From contig NC_072791.1 of the NCBI RefSeq assembly GCF_028583425.1, forward strand, positions 199,384,311 to 199,448,310: a stretch of 64,000 nt of DNA, written 5' to 3'. This document shows positions 1 to 13,100 of this stretch, piece by piece (positions within the stretch are counted from its first letter, which is position 1; each line of letters opens with the position of its first letter). A model generated the notes under the pieces. The model ran no database searches and was not told where the DNA came from. It saw only the letters and a list, made by a program, of their open reading frames with translations. Both the position numbers and the translations under genes were made by a program. Source of the stretch: Eublepharis macularius (taxonomy: Eukaryota; Chordata; Lepidosauria; Squamata; Eublepharidae).

Positions 1-1408
1 AAAAAAAAGCAAAAGTTGAATGAGAGGAAGTTCCGGACAAAGATAAAGCAGGAAGACCTAGATAGAAGGTTGGGGAAAGGAAGGAATGAAGTAGAAGTGA
101 AGTGGTAGTTATATTCCGAAAGAGAGAGAGTATATTAGATGAACCAAAAAAAGGAATAAGAAACAATACAGTCCACTGAAGAAAATTGAAGATACCGGCC
201 AAAGAGAAAGATCAAACATTTCAAGAAAAGAAAGCAAACACAGAGCAGAAGAAGTGTTCTGTGAACATTAACTATGAAGATAAAAGCAGCCATGGATAGG
301 GAGCAAAGAGTGAGCAAACCAAGCAATTAGTTTAGAAAGGAGGAGATAGTTCTGCTTCATCAGTGTATGTGTTGCAGTCATCTAATATACCTGTTAAAGT
401 CCTAAAGGAAAAACAGTGGAAAGAAGGGAGAAAAATGAAAGCATTGATGGACAAAAGAAGACCAATAAGCAACCAAATGAAGGCAAAGGGGGATATACAT
501 AAATGCGAAAAAGGTAGGAATACAAGAAAGGTGTAAAAGTTGGATGAGAATTAAGGGTGCTATCTGGTAAGAATCTAAAGAAAGTGGTAAGAGAAAAACA
601 TAAGGAGTAGTAGTTAAAGAGGAAAAATGAAAAGGAAGCTGGAGATTATGAGGAAGTGACAAGAGAGCAAAAGGGAACGTGAAGATCTGATAACCTGTGC
701 TACACCAGCCAAACTGCAGTCCTAAGAATATTTTCCTGAGAGCAAGCCTCATTGAATAAAATGGGAATTACTTCTGAGCAGACCTGCTCACAGTTGTGCT
801 GCCAAGGGCCTTCCCCTTCATTTCAGCTTTGTTTCTTCAGACAAGCAGGCTACAGAATTCTTTCGAGTTGCAGTGGAACAAACAGAAGCCCAGTTAACAA
901 GTACTGTGTATGCTTGATTTTTCTTTATATGCGTGTTGAGTAATTCTCATGTTACATTCAATGCGTGGCCAGTTGAACGTGTTGTTTTAAACCTCACGTT
1001 TTCCCAAGGACTGGTCCCAAGTTTCATTTGTAAATTGAGCGTGCATTGGCTCTTTCTTACAAACAAATACTTGCAAGTATGTACAAGATGTATACGCATG
1101 CATTGGTAACGTGTACAGGGACAAAGAAGCACAGGCTGTAGCCCGCCCCCCAAAAGTCAGTCAGATGTTGTATAGGCACGGCTTTCTTTCATCATGTTCT
1201 GATTTGGTGCCCTGTTCTTTTCTTAAGACTCTGGGGAGAGTATGCCTTTTTCTTTATAATAAAATAACAATAACACGATAACAATTTTTGAATATAATGG
1301 ATCGGCATCCCATGAACAGAAGGAGATACATGATCTCCCCCATCTTTCCCTTCCTCAAGGAGTGCCGTGGACTCCATATAAAGCTGTTGATGGGAGCCGT
1401 TACATTGT

Positions 1409-1478
1409 TCTCTCCTCCATTTTATCCTCTCAACCTACATTACTGGATGGTTGTTGGGAGGATAAAATGGAGGAGAGA
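1409..1478. repeat. Inverted pair of SINE-tail fragments
   Basis: A perfect 21-base inverted repeat pairs 1409-1429 with 1458-1478 around a 28-base spacer. The right arm leads straight into 'gtaagctgctttgagtcccc', the 3' portion of the SINE found at 12285-12490, so this looks like two SINE 3' ends in opposite orientation rather than a functional hairpin. Confidence 0.65.
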
Positions 1479-2454
1479 TGAATGATGTAAGCTGCTTTGA
1501 GTCCCCACTGGGGAGAAAGGTGTGTGTGTGGGGGCGGGGGGTAGGGTTCCCAGGTGCCCGCCAGTGGCGAGCAAACTCCTGGGGATTTGCCCTCTCATCC
1601 ACCAATCACCCAGCGAACAGCGGGAGGGGGCAAACTCCTGGAGCTTGCCTGCCTCTGGCAGGCACCTCAAGAGCATGCACCATGCATGCGCTCCCACCTG
1701 GCGTGGCAACATCACTTCCATAAGTGATGTTGTTGTACCAGCTGCGGGAGCGTCCCTGCGCTCCATTTGGGGCTGATTTGGGCCCCAAAACGGCCCAATT
1801 GAAAATGTGGAGCATGGGAGCACTTGTGTGGCTGGTGTGACGACGTCACTTCCAGAAGTGATGCTGCCACGCAGCCCACATGGCCACTTTACTTCCGGAA
1901 GTGACGTCATCACACTGGTGCTGGAGCATATGTGAGAGGGTTTGAAAGACGGCAGCAGGGCCCGAACCACCCAGCGGGAGGATAGAGGGACCTGACAACT
2001 CTAGTTGGGGGGGGGGGGTAATACATGAAGTAAATAAATCAATAAATAAAGTGGGGGCCACTATGCCATGTAGCAAATGAATTAATCAAGGGAAATAGTG
2101 CTCCTTCCAGAGTTCACACACACAAGAGTGAAGATAATGGCCAATTTAATTTGATTCCCCTACTTCCTTACAGCTCCTATGTGCCACTTGACATGTTGTT
2201 GCAGGGGGGCGGGGGATCCCCAGCCCTAAGCAGTGACTCTATGGAGGGCTCAGCAGGTTGCTGGAGAAGGAGAAGGTGGGGCAGATCTACTCATACAAAA
2301 CTTTTCTATTTGCTGGAGTTTTAATTGAATCCATAGTCCTGCCACAGATTGGCTTGAAATACAAAAACAGAACTGTGATGCAAAAACTATTTTTAAAGGG
2401 AGAAATCAGTGGTATTTCATATTCAAAGCATTTCACATAATTGTCTGTCTAATC

Positions 2455-2692
2455 CAGGGAACCCCAACTTGGTGCCCATAGGCGCCATGGTGCCTACTGA
2501 CACCTTTCCTGGTGCCCAAGGGATTTTAGAAATTGGGTGGGGCAAGTGGGTCTCTTGTCCAACAGAGCTTCTGATTGGCTGTGGACTTTACAATCAGGTT
2601 TTCGCTGTAACTTTAGGTTTTACTCTGTCCCTCACTCCTCTTTCCTAGTGTATTTTTAAAATTACTCTTCTTGTCCCCTGTAAATGGGTTTC

Positions 2693-2728
<36 letters not shown>

Positions 2729-2891
2729 GTGCATGCGTGCGTGCGTGCGCGTCCACCTCCTGTAGTGGCCATTTTGTGGTTGGCTTTGCCTCCCATGGTG
2801 GCCATTTTGTGGCTGAGTCTACCACCTTGGGTGAGAATTCCAAAAGTGCCCAGTGTCCACGGGCTTGAAAAGGTTAGAGACCCGACCCCTG
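2455..2891. mobile_element. Non-autonomous hAT-like element
   Basis: The element starts with CAGGGAACCCC and ends with GACCCCTG. The left flank (2447-2454, gtctaatc) and right flank (2892-2899, ttctaatc) match at 7 of 8 bases, the duplication length of hAT transposons. It has no transposase. A (TG)n/(GCGT)n microsatellite lies inside at about 2696-2750. One base of flank divergence suggests an older insertion than the elements at 11.3, 14.1 and 24.1 kb. Confidence 0.7.
2696..2750. repeat. (TG)n / (GTGC)n microsatellite
   Basis: A (TG)n tract passes into GCGTGTGTGCATGCGTGCG-type repeats, all alternating purine-pyrimidine. It lies inside the hAT-like element. Confidence 0.95.
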
Positions 2892-3497
2892 TTCTAATCT
2901 TTAGAACGACCCTGTAAAGTAGACTAATATTAATTCCATATTATAGTTGGATATACAGGCTGAGATAGAGACTTGATCAAACCTGATATGATTCAGGAGA
3001 TATGAAGATTTCCTTTTTAAAAAAAGTTAAAATAGGTATATGTTATTTCCAAATTTGATGAAGTGGCAATATTGTACAAGGCTTAAAAAAACACACACCT
3101 TACTTCTCCCCTATATATATGAAAAGATGGGAAAATCTCAAAATACTTTTTGGGAGGGATGTGTTTTTTATGTTTTGGGGAGCACTTCAAAAAGAACTGG
3201 TATGAATTTTTACTCTTTTGTAATGAACAAAGATAAGGTTTTACTTACTCAAAATGTGCAGTGTGGAGATTTTTAATGTATAGTATTAGGCTATGAAACT
3301 TCCTGAGTACACTGTAGGGGTACATACAACATTTTCAGATATATGTTTATTGTTTAAATGTGACTAATTCTGGCCGGAATTAATATGCTGAGGGTTGTTT
3401 GTTAATACACTGTTAGAGTGTTCAGTGTTTTCAGTGTTATGAAGTTTAGGTAGGTATCCAGATATGCTGCTAGTCCTACCTGGGACTATGGGCCAAT

Positions 3498-3599
3498 CTA
3501 CAAGTGACGAATGACACTTGAACGGCAAGTGGATTGAGTGGAGTGCAAGTGAACAGGGAGAAATACACTTGCCGTTCAAGTGTCATTCGTCACTTGTAG
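3498..3599. mobile_element. MITE-like perfect hairpin
   Basis: The 34-base arms 3498-3531 and 3566-3599 are perfect reverse complements around a 34-base spacer. Each arm contains the motif acttgaacggcaagtg or its complement. No clear target duplication is seen. Perfect arms suggest a recent insertion or gene conversion; the family is not recognised. Confidence 0.6.
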
Positions 3600-5734
3600 C
3601 TTCGCCCTGAGTGAGACTCTTTCTGTCCACTTGCTTTTGTTAACTACAGAGTTCGTGTTTTCTCTTTTTAGCTTTTTCTGTACTTTTCATATGGCAAAAA
3701 CTAAGCTGCATGTGCTAAGGCAGTAGTGGGAGTAGCAATTTGCAACTCTCTCTTGCTAATGTTGCATATATTTATACTGCTCGTAGGGTTGCATTGTTGG
3801 TTATGCCAATGGGTTTCAACAGGTTTAGACTGGAGTAACTCTGCATAGGATGGTGCTGTAAGTAATTTTATTCTTTTACATTTCGTAAATATACCAAGTA
3901 ATACAGTTTTATATGCTACATTGCATAAATGATGCATTTTATGTTGTTACAAGCAGAAAAATAATAACAGTGCATATATTTAATCCTCCTTCCCCCAATT
4001 TCTATTTTTGGAGAGGGGGGAGGAATAAGCTGCTTTCCCCCAGGGCTTCAACACTTCTTGCAATGTTACATCTCTACCCTCCCTCTTTCACATGCCATTT
4101 CCCTAATTTGAAATGTCCACCCTCCCCTAACACTACTGCGCCAATCAAATTCAGAATCCAACACCTTTTTTTAAGTTAAAAATTTTGGGTATCTGATGGT
4201 GGATTTCTTGTATCCCATTTGGCTTGGCCTAGGAGGACTATGTACTGAGTTAAACTGCCTGAGCATCTGGCTCAGGGCCTGGGGTGAGAATATTTTCCCA
4301 ACTCCAAATGGAAAATGTTTTGTTCACCGGACCATACGGGTTCTACAGTTGTGTATTGGTAGAAAACATACCTGCTGAACTGTCTGTGTCAAACTGCTTT
4401 AAAAGCACAGCAACCATCCTTGGGTCATGAGTTAACTGCCCTATACATCAATAAAGACAAAGTCTATCTGTCTTATTTATTTATAGCTAGCTTGTCTGCC
4501 CAAAGGCACTGAGGTCATTGCCCACCATCCTCCGCAACGGTGAAATTCTTTACAGAGGGTAGGGAGAACAGTACAATTACTGAAGTGCTTAAATCCATCA
4601 GTAAACCCTTTACTTGCCTCTGGTACCCCATGCATTTATTAACGGTATATTTTTATATCTCAGGTTTCGATTGAACATGCTTCAGGAAGCTTACAATACC
4701 CCCCCCAATTAGCATTACAATAAAAAGAAAAAGAACTATCGTAGAAAGAATAGCAGCAATTAAATAGAACACTGCCAGATTTTTATTCTTAAAAATAACA
4801 GCAACAGAACAGCAAAAATTAAATAAAAACAGCATATTCACGCAGACTGGCTGAAATAACTTTATCTGGGTGCTCAAAAGCTAATTGTTATTTTACAGAT
4901 ATGGGGAAGATGATATATAAATGGGGTGTCTCTACAGAAAGGGCCCCCCCTCTGGCTGCCCCCAACCTAATTTCTAGAGGTACCTGCGCTTAAAAGAAGG
5001 GCTCTGAAGCAACTTTTAAAAATGGTCGTGTAAATAGGAAAGCAAAATTGGGCCCGTCTTATTGAGTGCATATGGCCAAGTCAGAGCTTGAAGTCCATCT
5101 GCGCTGACCAGCTGTGGCTCCCCTCAAGGACTCACGCATAAAAAAAACAATCTTTCCCAGCACTGATTGCTAAGGAAAAGTGGTATCAAAAGTTTATACC
5201 CATTATAGTGCTTTGGGCAAAGAGTCATATTCATAGACTTAAAGCTCATTCAAATCACAACCAGTTTTCACAGGAACACTTAAAGGCAGGTCTTAACAAT
5301 GAGGGAGGTTTTCCTACCAAATTCCAACTTTCAACCCTCGCCATTTCACAGCGGGTTCTGCTCCAGGAAAAAGAGTTGTAATGATAATATTTAAAGTGTG
5401 TATTTCCCCGCTTTGCTCATATTCCAAAATGGCTCAGACCGTTTTTTGCAAAATCTTGCCAAAAATAATCAGCGCTGGTACAAAACAGAATCTTTAAAAA
5501 AGTAAGTATCAATGCTTGAAAAATGAAAGTTTCTGGAAATAACAAGTGCCTGAAATTGGGGTGTCACACTGGAAATGTTAATATGGATTGAACTGTATGG
5601 TAGTCACTACTGCTTACGTGTTTCTCGATGCAAACCAACGTATTAAAGCAGAATGAATTCGAAATGTTCAAAATAGAAGATTCTTTTGTCTGAAATGCTG
5701 AGAAGCCAGTGCTTTTCAAAGAGAAAGAAAACAT

Positions 5735-5973
5735 GAGAGGCAGTTTGGTGTAGTGGTTAAGAGCGTTAAAATCTGGAGAACCGGGTTTGATTCCTCACTC
5801 CTCCACTTGAAGCCAGCTGGGTGATCTTGGGTCAGTCACAGCTTCTAGCTCTCTCAACCCCACCCACCTCACAGGGTGTTTTGTTGTGGGGATAACGATA
5901 ACATACTTTGTAAACTGCTCTGAGAGGGTGTTAAGTCATCCTGAAGGGCGGTATATAAATCAAATGTTGTTAT
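5735..5973 (+). mobile_element. tRNA-derived SINE (squamate type)
   Basis: It has a tRNA-like head with 'tggtgtagtggttaagag' and a box B close to consensus (GGTTTGATTCC, 5784-5794), a body with 'cctcacagggtgttttgttgtgggga', and the tail 'gggcggtatataaatcaaat'. About 240 bp. The same family occurs in reverse at 23290-23535. Confidence 0.8.
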
Positions 5974-6489
5974 GTTAAAATTTTAGTGTCAGTTGTTGTT
6001 ATGCATTGCGGTCAATGTATATGGCTTTTTTTTTAGATCAACCTAAGCAATACCAAAGAATCTACTTCACTTGGCAAATGAAAGGGGACCAACGCAAAGA
6101 TTATGATCGTAGTAAGAAAGAAATTTAGATTGCATCAAAACCTGACATGATGACAGAGCCCACCATCGCATATAGACTTCGTTCCCATTTTGCATAGGAC
6201 ACCCAAGAAGTTCAGAAGCTGCATATGAGAGTTCTCCATTTGCATGCTTTCTCTCCTCCATTGCCCAAATGGCAAGGCCCAAACATAGGAGCATGTGGAG
6301 AAATGAGTATGCTTCACTAAGGTCTGGTCTGGTTGCAGTGCCATTGCCTTGATATTTGTGTCAATTCAGAAAAAAATAGGAATGTTTCTTTCACAGCTGT
6401 GAGATTGAATATGCACACTGAGGGGTTCCTGTCACAACTTTGGACCAGGTTTGGAGAAGTAACACTTGGGCCCTGCCAAAGGGCCCCAG

Positions 6490-6795
6490 AATGATGGAGC
6501 AGGCGCAGAGTGGTAAGCGGCAGTACTGCAGCCCAAGCTCTGCTCGCGACCTGAGTTCGGTCCTGGCGGAAGCCAGGTGCAAGTAGCCGGCTCAAGGTTG
6601 ACTCAGCCTTCCATCCTTCCGAGGTCAGTAAAATGAGTACCGGGTTTCCTGGGGGTAAAGTGTAGAGGACTGGGGAAGGCAATGGCAAACCACCCCGTAA
6701 AAAGTCTGCCTAGAAAACGTCGTGATGCGAAGTCCCCCATGGGTCAGTAATGACTCGGTGCTTGCACAGGGGACTACCTTTACCTTTTTTTTACC
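6490..6795 (+). mobile_element. tRNA-derived SINE, second family
   Basis: The head 'gcgcagagtggtaagcggca' and box-B-like GAGTTCGGTCC (6553-6563) precede a body with 'aaggcaatggcaaaccaccc' and 'gggtcagtaatgactcggtg', ending in a T-rich tail. It ends 170 bases before METAP1D coding exon a. Confidence 0.75.
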
Positions 6796-6967
6796 TAAGG
6801 AACAACTGTCTTGGTACTAACCCATTTCGCTTTAATTTTGTCAAGTGCCCCATATTTTTAAAGTAACTCTAGGCTTCTTATGGAAGTGTCTTCCTTTTTA
6901 TCATGTTCAGGGCGCAGGATTCAGTAAGTGCTTAATTTAATTCCAGTTTTAAATTGTAATCTTTTAG

Positions 6968-7116
6968 GTTGGCATGACTACAGAAGAAATAGATTGCATG
7001 GTTCACCATGAAATAATCAAACAAAATGCTTACCCATCACCTCTAGGATATGGAGATTTTCCAAAATCCGTTTGCACCTCTGTGAACAACGTGGTATGTC
7101 ATGGGATTCCTGACAG
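6968..7116 (+). CDS. METAP1D: METAP1D coding exon a (first in window)
   Basis: The acceptor AG is at 6966-6967 and the donor GT at 7117. The exon starts in phase 0 with V-G-M-T-T-E-E-I-D and ends two bases into a Ser codon. It encodes the [15 protein letters not shown] segment and the pocket histidine of CHGIPD. Asp30 stands where the human protein has Gly (GYGGFPKS); this is a visible substitution next to the substrate loop but not a known metal ligand. Confidence 0.95.
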
Positions 7117-10100
7117 GTATTCTTATTTCCCCTCCTCCTTACAATGCAAAATTAAATTATGTTTATATCTTTTACCCTTTTATAAACCTACACAGTGTCA
7201 GTATTATATATCTCTGTTTATTTCAATGGGCTTATGTAGAATTCTTACGTGAGCATCAACAAAACACCATGGCAAGTGTACAGCTTCTGTGCTCATTGGA
7301 TTGCTCTCATTGTCCTTTTGTCGAAAGCTACCCAAAGTGTGATATAACTGGTTGTCATGGTGTAAGAAAATTATGTTGGCCCATAAGGGACAGTGTGTGG
7401 TAATGAAAACGATTAAGACTTTATCACATCCTTTCCCGACATGCAGTGGCACCTGTCTAGTGTGCGCCATCCAAGAAAGAAAAAACACTCAACAGAAAAA
7501 TGATACTAATTTTTCCAAGCACATTGTGAGGGTGTATAAAAATATGCTAATATGTCACAGATTGTTAGTAAATATTACTTCTTCCCCATAGAAAAGATGC
7601 CTGTGGTCAGTCTCTAAATTCTGATGGAAATTAAAACCATGTTTATCTTATTTTTTTGTTTGATAGTATGAGTCGCGTCTCTCATTTTTAAATGTATTTG
7701 CTTGCGGTTCGCTGGAGCTGGTGAGAGCTTGAAGATTAGAAATGCTTATTTCATTTGCCTCCTCCACATTCGCTCCTTAGTCTTGTTTAGGCGTCTCTGT
7801 CATTAGGGATATGTGTTCTTGGATTTCTTTATTGAGAACTGCCTGTCACCATTATGTGTTTTCTTTTTTTATATATATTTAAGCCGCCCCCTCCAGGATG
7901 GCGATATTATCAACATTGATGTCACGGTGAGTAATTTATGTGTGTGTATGTGTGTGCGGTGTGAATTTTGTCTGATCAACTTTTAGAATTGGCAGTAGCA
8001 ACAGGAAGAATAGTAGATTACAAATGTAGCGTGCACAGATGAATGTGCCTCTTTTTTTTTTTACTTCTAAGCCAAGGCGCTTGCAGCTGGTTTCCTCTTT
8101 TGTTTTTTCCCCACTCTGTGTTTATTCCGAGATCCAGGCCTGCCTTGAATTTAGGGCTGGAATCAGATGCACTGAGATCAATGTTGGCCTAAGTGAAATG
8201 TCAACCCAATCCTGCTATGTGTCATGTTTTTGAGAAGGTGTAATTGTTATTGATCCACTGTGTAGTTAATGCAGAGCACAACGGTACTGGGCAACGGCTG
8301 AAGACAGATATGTATGAGATGAGCTAACATGAAGAAAGCCAGCATTTTTCCTTCACTCTGCCAAGATTGATCTTCCTCTTCCTGCTGATTTTGAGTGGGG
8401 CCTGTCATTATCTTACTCTGTCATTAGAGGCTACATTGGCCTGTGTGTGTCAGTCTATTTGGACAGCAACTCTTTTGCTCGCAGTGTTCCCTACGTTTAT
8501 TAAAATCCCCGAAGGTAGTGATGTGTTCCATTTGTGGCACAAGAGCTCTGAACCCCTTTATTCCCAAATGCACAAGTTGCTCCTCGGCTCAGTTAATCTA
8601 AAGCATTTGGAATTCCCATGGGCCTCAGTTGGCTGAAACCCTAACATTTCAGCTTAACTGGGTTGTAGAACACTGAACTGACCACTCAGAGTTCACATTT
8701 ACATGGGCCAAGGCAGTATACACATGGCAAAGATGCGTGTTGCCGCTCTTCACAGGGTATGGTAACCGCGCATAGTGGGAGAATCATCATGAGTAGTGTG
8801 CGTTCCCCTTATGCACCATCGGTAGGATTCCAGTTTGCATTCGTCTGAAAAGGACTAATTTAAATAATTGATATAAATACTGAAATACTATTTTTAAAAT
8901 ATAAATCCCAACTGGAAAGTGAACTGTGTAGGAACAAAAGTATAAACTGAGATATTCTCTGTTATTACAAGGGCCATTAATTGTATTTGATCAATATTTT
9001 GAAATTTGATTTTTTTTAAAAAAATTGCTATTTAATTCTAGTTATGCATACATATAAAATGAGTTTAAAAATTCAGGACAATTAGAAATGGTATTAACCC
9101 TGCAGAAATTCTGATGTTGATAAGCTTTCATCATCATAAAGAATGGCAAAATATTCCTTGTAGTATTGCTGATTTCTACTTTGTTGCACCTTACTTGGTG
9201 CTCCATTGTATTTGTTGGGTGACGTCTTGAATGTTACTGTTTTGTTCAATGACTTTGTTCAATGACCACTAGCCAATCACAGCTCGTTATAAAATACTGG
9301 TTGTATGGATGTTGTATTGTAATAACTTAAGGAAAATCTTGCTTAACCACTTCAAGATCTCTTGATGCACAAATGATACCTTCTTCTTTTCATGTATTTA
9401 ATGCTGGCACACGTAGTGGAAACTCAACTGCACCATAGTTTTAATTTCTGAATACCTAAACAAATCATTCTAAGACCTAAACGAATAATTTTCCACGCCT
9501 TCCATTTAACTGTGGTCATTTCACAATGATGTAATTAGGCCTAGGTTTAGAGTTATACAAACGTTTCCATGGATGCAAGGACTTCCACCCATGGCACATG
9601 ATTTTTCTCCCCTCCGGCAGCAGCCCAAAATGCCCCCCTGATCCTGAGCATGATTTCAGAAGGTATTTCAGTCTGCCAGGGCAAGGACACACTCTGTGGC
9701 TGGAAGGCATTGCACCTGTGGAAATGTTAGCCTGAATCCAAGCCCCAGTCCTCAAACGTTACTTGTTGGCATGGCTCCGTTGGCTCAAGCATGAGCAAGT
9801 GGCATGTTAAATGCAAACACGTAACAATATTGTCCAGTGCTGAGGCCAGACTTAGGGAACACCCCAGGGATACCCACCCCAGAAATAAGGCTTGTAGCCC
9901 CCCCCCCCCGGTCCAGCCCTACCACCCTTAACACTCACCCAGCCAGGAGAGGACAGATGTCAGAGACACCAACCAGGGCCAAGGATGCCAAAGAAGCCCC
10001 AGGTGCAGAAAGTTCAGGCAAAGCCTCAACAACAAGAGGCAGGCTAGGTGACATCTCCTGGGTCCTAACAACTGCCAGTTACCCAGTCAGAGCTCCAGGG

Positions 10101-13100
10101 CAGCCTCTTTCCTCAGCCCAGGGGAAGAAAAACAGCCCAGCCAGGGGAAGAAGAGGCAGAGGGCAGAGACAGCCAGGCAGCACCAACTCAAGCAGCAGGC
10201 CAAAGGCAGCAAAGGAGGCACCAGGCCACGCTACTGCCCAGAGGCCGGCAGGAGAGGTGCAGCAACACAGCAAACCAACAGACAGGCTAGAAAGGGCGGG
10301 GAGTAGCCTCAAAAAGCCAACAGCAGAGCAGCCACAGGTGTGGCTACCTAAGGCAGCAGCTAGGTTGTTAGGGGCGGGGCTAGGAGGTGGAGGCTGGGAT
10401 TGGTGAAGGGATAAAAGGGGAGTCTCCCCTACAAGCAGGGTGGAGAGTAAGGAGTTAGATGAGAAGTGTGGAGAGATGAGGAAGAGACAGGAGTATCTTG
10501 AGAAGACAGGGACAGCAGTTAAAGGGGCAGTGGCTGACCCCGAACCCAGCGGTGTTGCCAACCCAGAAGGGAGAGCATCACAAATACCAAACTGGGTTAA
10601 CATGTATCTGGAACCACATGGGGTGAGGAGAGATATTTTGAGAGGGAAATGAGAGTCAGAGTAATGTTAAAACTCAGAAGTGCTGCCACCTGCAGCAGCT
10701 GTCACCTGAAGCTGTTGTCTTAAGTGGGATATGAAACTAAGTGGAATATCTGAAGCACAGTTCCTGCTCAAAGTTATTGCTCAGAGTTACTGCATAGTTA
10801 CTGCTCAAAGAGGGAAAATCTGTATCTATAGCACTTTTTATGTTATTCAGTTGCTCAAGACTCTCCAGAAGAATGACTGGCATCCAGCCATAGAAACAAT
10901 TTGTGAAGTGGGACTCCCCCCTCCTTCTGCAGCAGCCCACTGAACCTCATGAAGTTTTGTTCCTTTGGGGACTGTGGACCCCTAGGAAAAGCATTGAGGG
11001 CAAAGTTGGGGTCTGCAGTGGGAGAAGAGAATCGGTAGAAACTGCCACCCACCCACCCCAAATGAAAATGCATGGTTGAATCCATACCATTAACTTTTTT
11101 TTCTTTGAACAGTAGAGCTTCTTGCCATGTTACAAGGTGACTTTGAATGTTTCCTCAGTTTTACTAGTGGTTTGCCTGGGGCAGGGAGTGCTGTGGTTCA
11201 AGAAACATAGGCCCAAAGCCCCATTGGACAAACACAGCTCTTTGCATCATGGCCTCCGACGATTTGGCCCCTTAGAAATCAAGTGTCCTAGGCATTTCCT
11301 GTAACCAGGGGTCATTTCGTAGAAAAAGAGCTGGAGGAACTTATTAGCATAGCTCATTAGCATAACTCATTAACATATGCCACACCTCTTGCCATCACTG
11401 GAAGTGTGTCATTAGTATAACTGATTTGCATATGCCACACCCCCTGACATCACCTGTTCTGGCTGTTTTGAACCCAATCCAGACTGAAACGGGCCCAAAA
11501 TGGCCAAGAGTCAGGTGGGCGGGGCCACCTGACATGTGACCTCTTGGGGGAACTGCCGGAACTGCGTTCCTGTGCGTTCCCCCTCGAAATGAGCCCTGCC
11601 TGTAACTATGAAGTCCAACCAATGACTTGGGCTGCCAACATAATTAAAGTAGCACATTGGATTTGGCAAGACAGTTTGTTCTGCTTCCTTCTGGTTCAAC
11701 AGTCCTTGTCCTAGTCTTTCTGGTAACTTCCTTTTAATGAAGTCAGGTTTGGATTGCTCTAGCATCCACCATTTCCATGGAAATGCAAAACCTCTAGAAT
11801 TTCTCATTAACAGGGTCACAAGAGGTATTGCCAAACTTTCCTTCATGCATGGTATTGCCAAACTTTCCTTCATGCATGTCCTGATCTTTTATGCTCTGGC
11901 TATCAGTAAATCTAATTCTCAGTATGGCTCCATCTGTAGATTTTTAAATCCGGAGATCGGGGCTGTGAACTTATCAGACAGATCTTTCTACAAACCTGAG
12001 AAAAGCCCTGGGAATGCAGAAAAATCTGAAATCGTAAAAAAAAAAAAAGCATTGAGAGGTTAAACCCCTTCCCCCAAATAATAGAAGCAGCTCCTGTACC
12101 TTTAAGAAGAGAGAGCTCTGTGTTCATTATGGGAGTTGCTGGGTGACCTGAACATTATTGTCAGCCTTCAAACTGTGATTTCTGTCAGTAAAAGGCAGGG
12201 GGAGGGGCAGGGCCCCTCATGAGGGAGGCCTGGAGGCAAACACACAACTCATGCAGCCCAGCCCCTAACTGCTTATTATTGTTTGACAGCAGCCACCTCA
12301 CAGAAGCCAGTTAGAGTTTCAGATGAAGCTCTGCGAGATCCAGATTTGAATCTCCTCTGCCATAGAAACTCACTGGGTAACCTTGGGTCAATCTGTCTCA
12401 CAGGGTTGTTGTTAAGATAAAATGAAGAAGAATGTAAGCTGCTTTGAGTCCCCATTGTGGAGAGGCAGGGTATAAATGAAATAAATATTGTTGAAGATGG
12501 GGGGCAGATAAAAGGTAGGTTGGTTGGGGATGGGGTGCCATTCCCTCGCCCGGGGTGGGGGATCCCCTGCTCCCACCCTCCCCTCCCGTGTGCCCATTTA
12601 CTTGGCCGGTGGGGGGGCGTGCTCCCCAGGGTACCCCCCCGGGCAGTGCAGCCTGCCTCCAGGTGGTGCAACATGCTCCCGTGGCCACAGTGGCCCAAAT
12701 CGCAATCCGCAGCACCCTGCAACGGGCCTGTTTCAGGCTGAATGGTGCTGCTCGGGGAGTGCGGGGGAGCGCCCTTTGCCCTGCGCAGTGACATCACTTC
12801 TCAGAAGTAACATCACTACGCAAGCTGAGAGCACACGCAAAGAAAGAAACCCGGGATGAGGTAGGGTAAGTGCCAGGCTCCCAATCTCCTGCCAGGGGAC
12901 CTGGTAACCCTAGTTGGGGAGTGCAAAGAAGAGAAAGACATAGTGAAAGGGGAGACAATATATGGGCTTTCACGGAAAAAGGAAATAGTGAGGGAGAGAA
13001 AATAAGATTCCCCACACAAGCCCTTGCGGGTCTTCCACTTGTATGTGTCTAAAACTGTAGTTCTAAACATACTTCCTGGCTAGCAAATCCTACTGAATTC

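Larger units (their letters stand above)
1..6967. other. METAP1D intron (upstream of first visible exon)
   Basis: AT-rich intron with no coding exon recognised. It holds SINE tails in inverted orientation (1409-1478), GC-rich repeat remnants with recurring 'acttccggaagtgacgtca' boxes (about 1690-1920), a hAT-type element (2455-2891), a perfect 34-bp-arm hairpin (3498-3599) and two SINEs (5735-5973, 6490-6795). The rest shows nothing I can name. Confidence 0.7.

Noticed and set aside
4653-4877. 74-residue hydrophobic minus-strand frame
   Set aside because: AT-rich intron translation that looks membrane-like by composition only; no start context or homologous family recognised.
5735-6795. Possible tRNA genes (box A and B words)
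   Set aside because: Sequence after the B box continues into SINE bodies and tails, with no cloverleaf 3' half.
9837-10406. 189-residue protein gene
   Set aside because: Low-complexity frame in a compositionally odd block inside an intron; no domain or conserved motif, so kept only as an unexplained repeat-like block.
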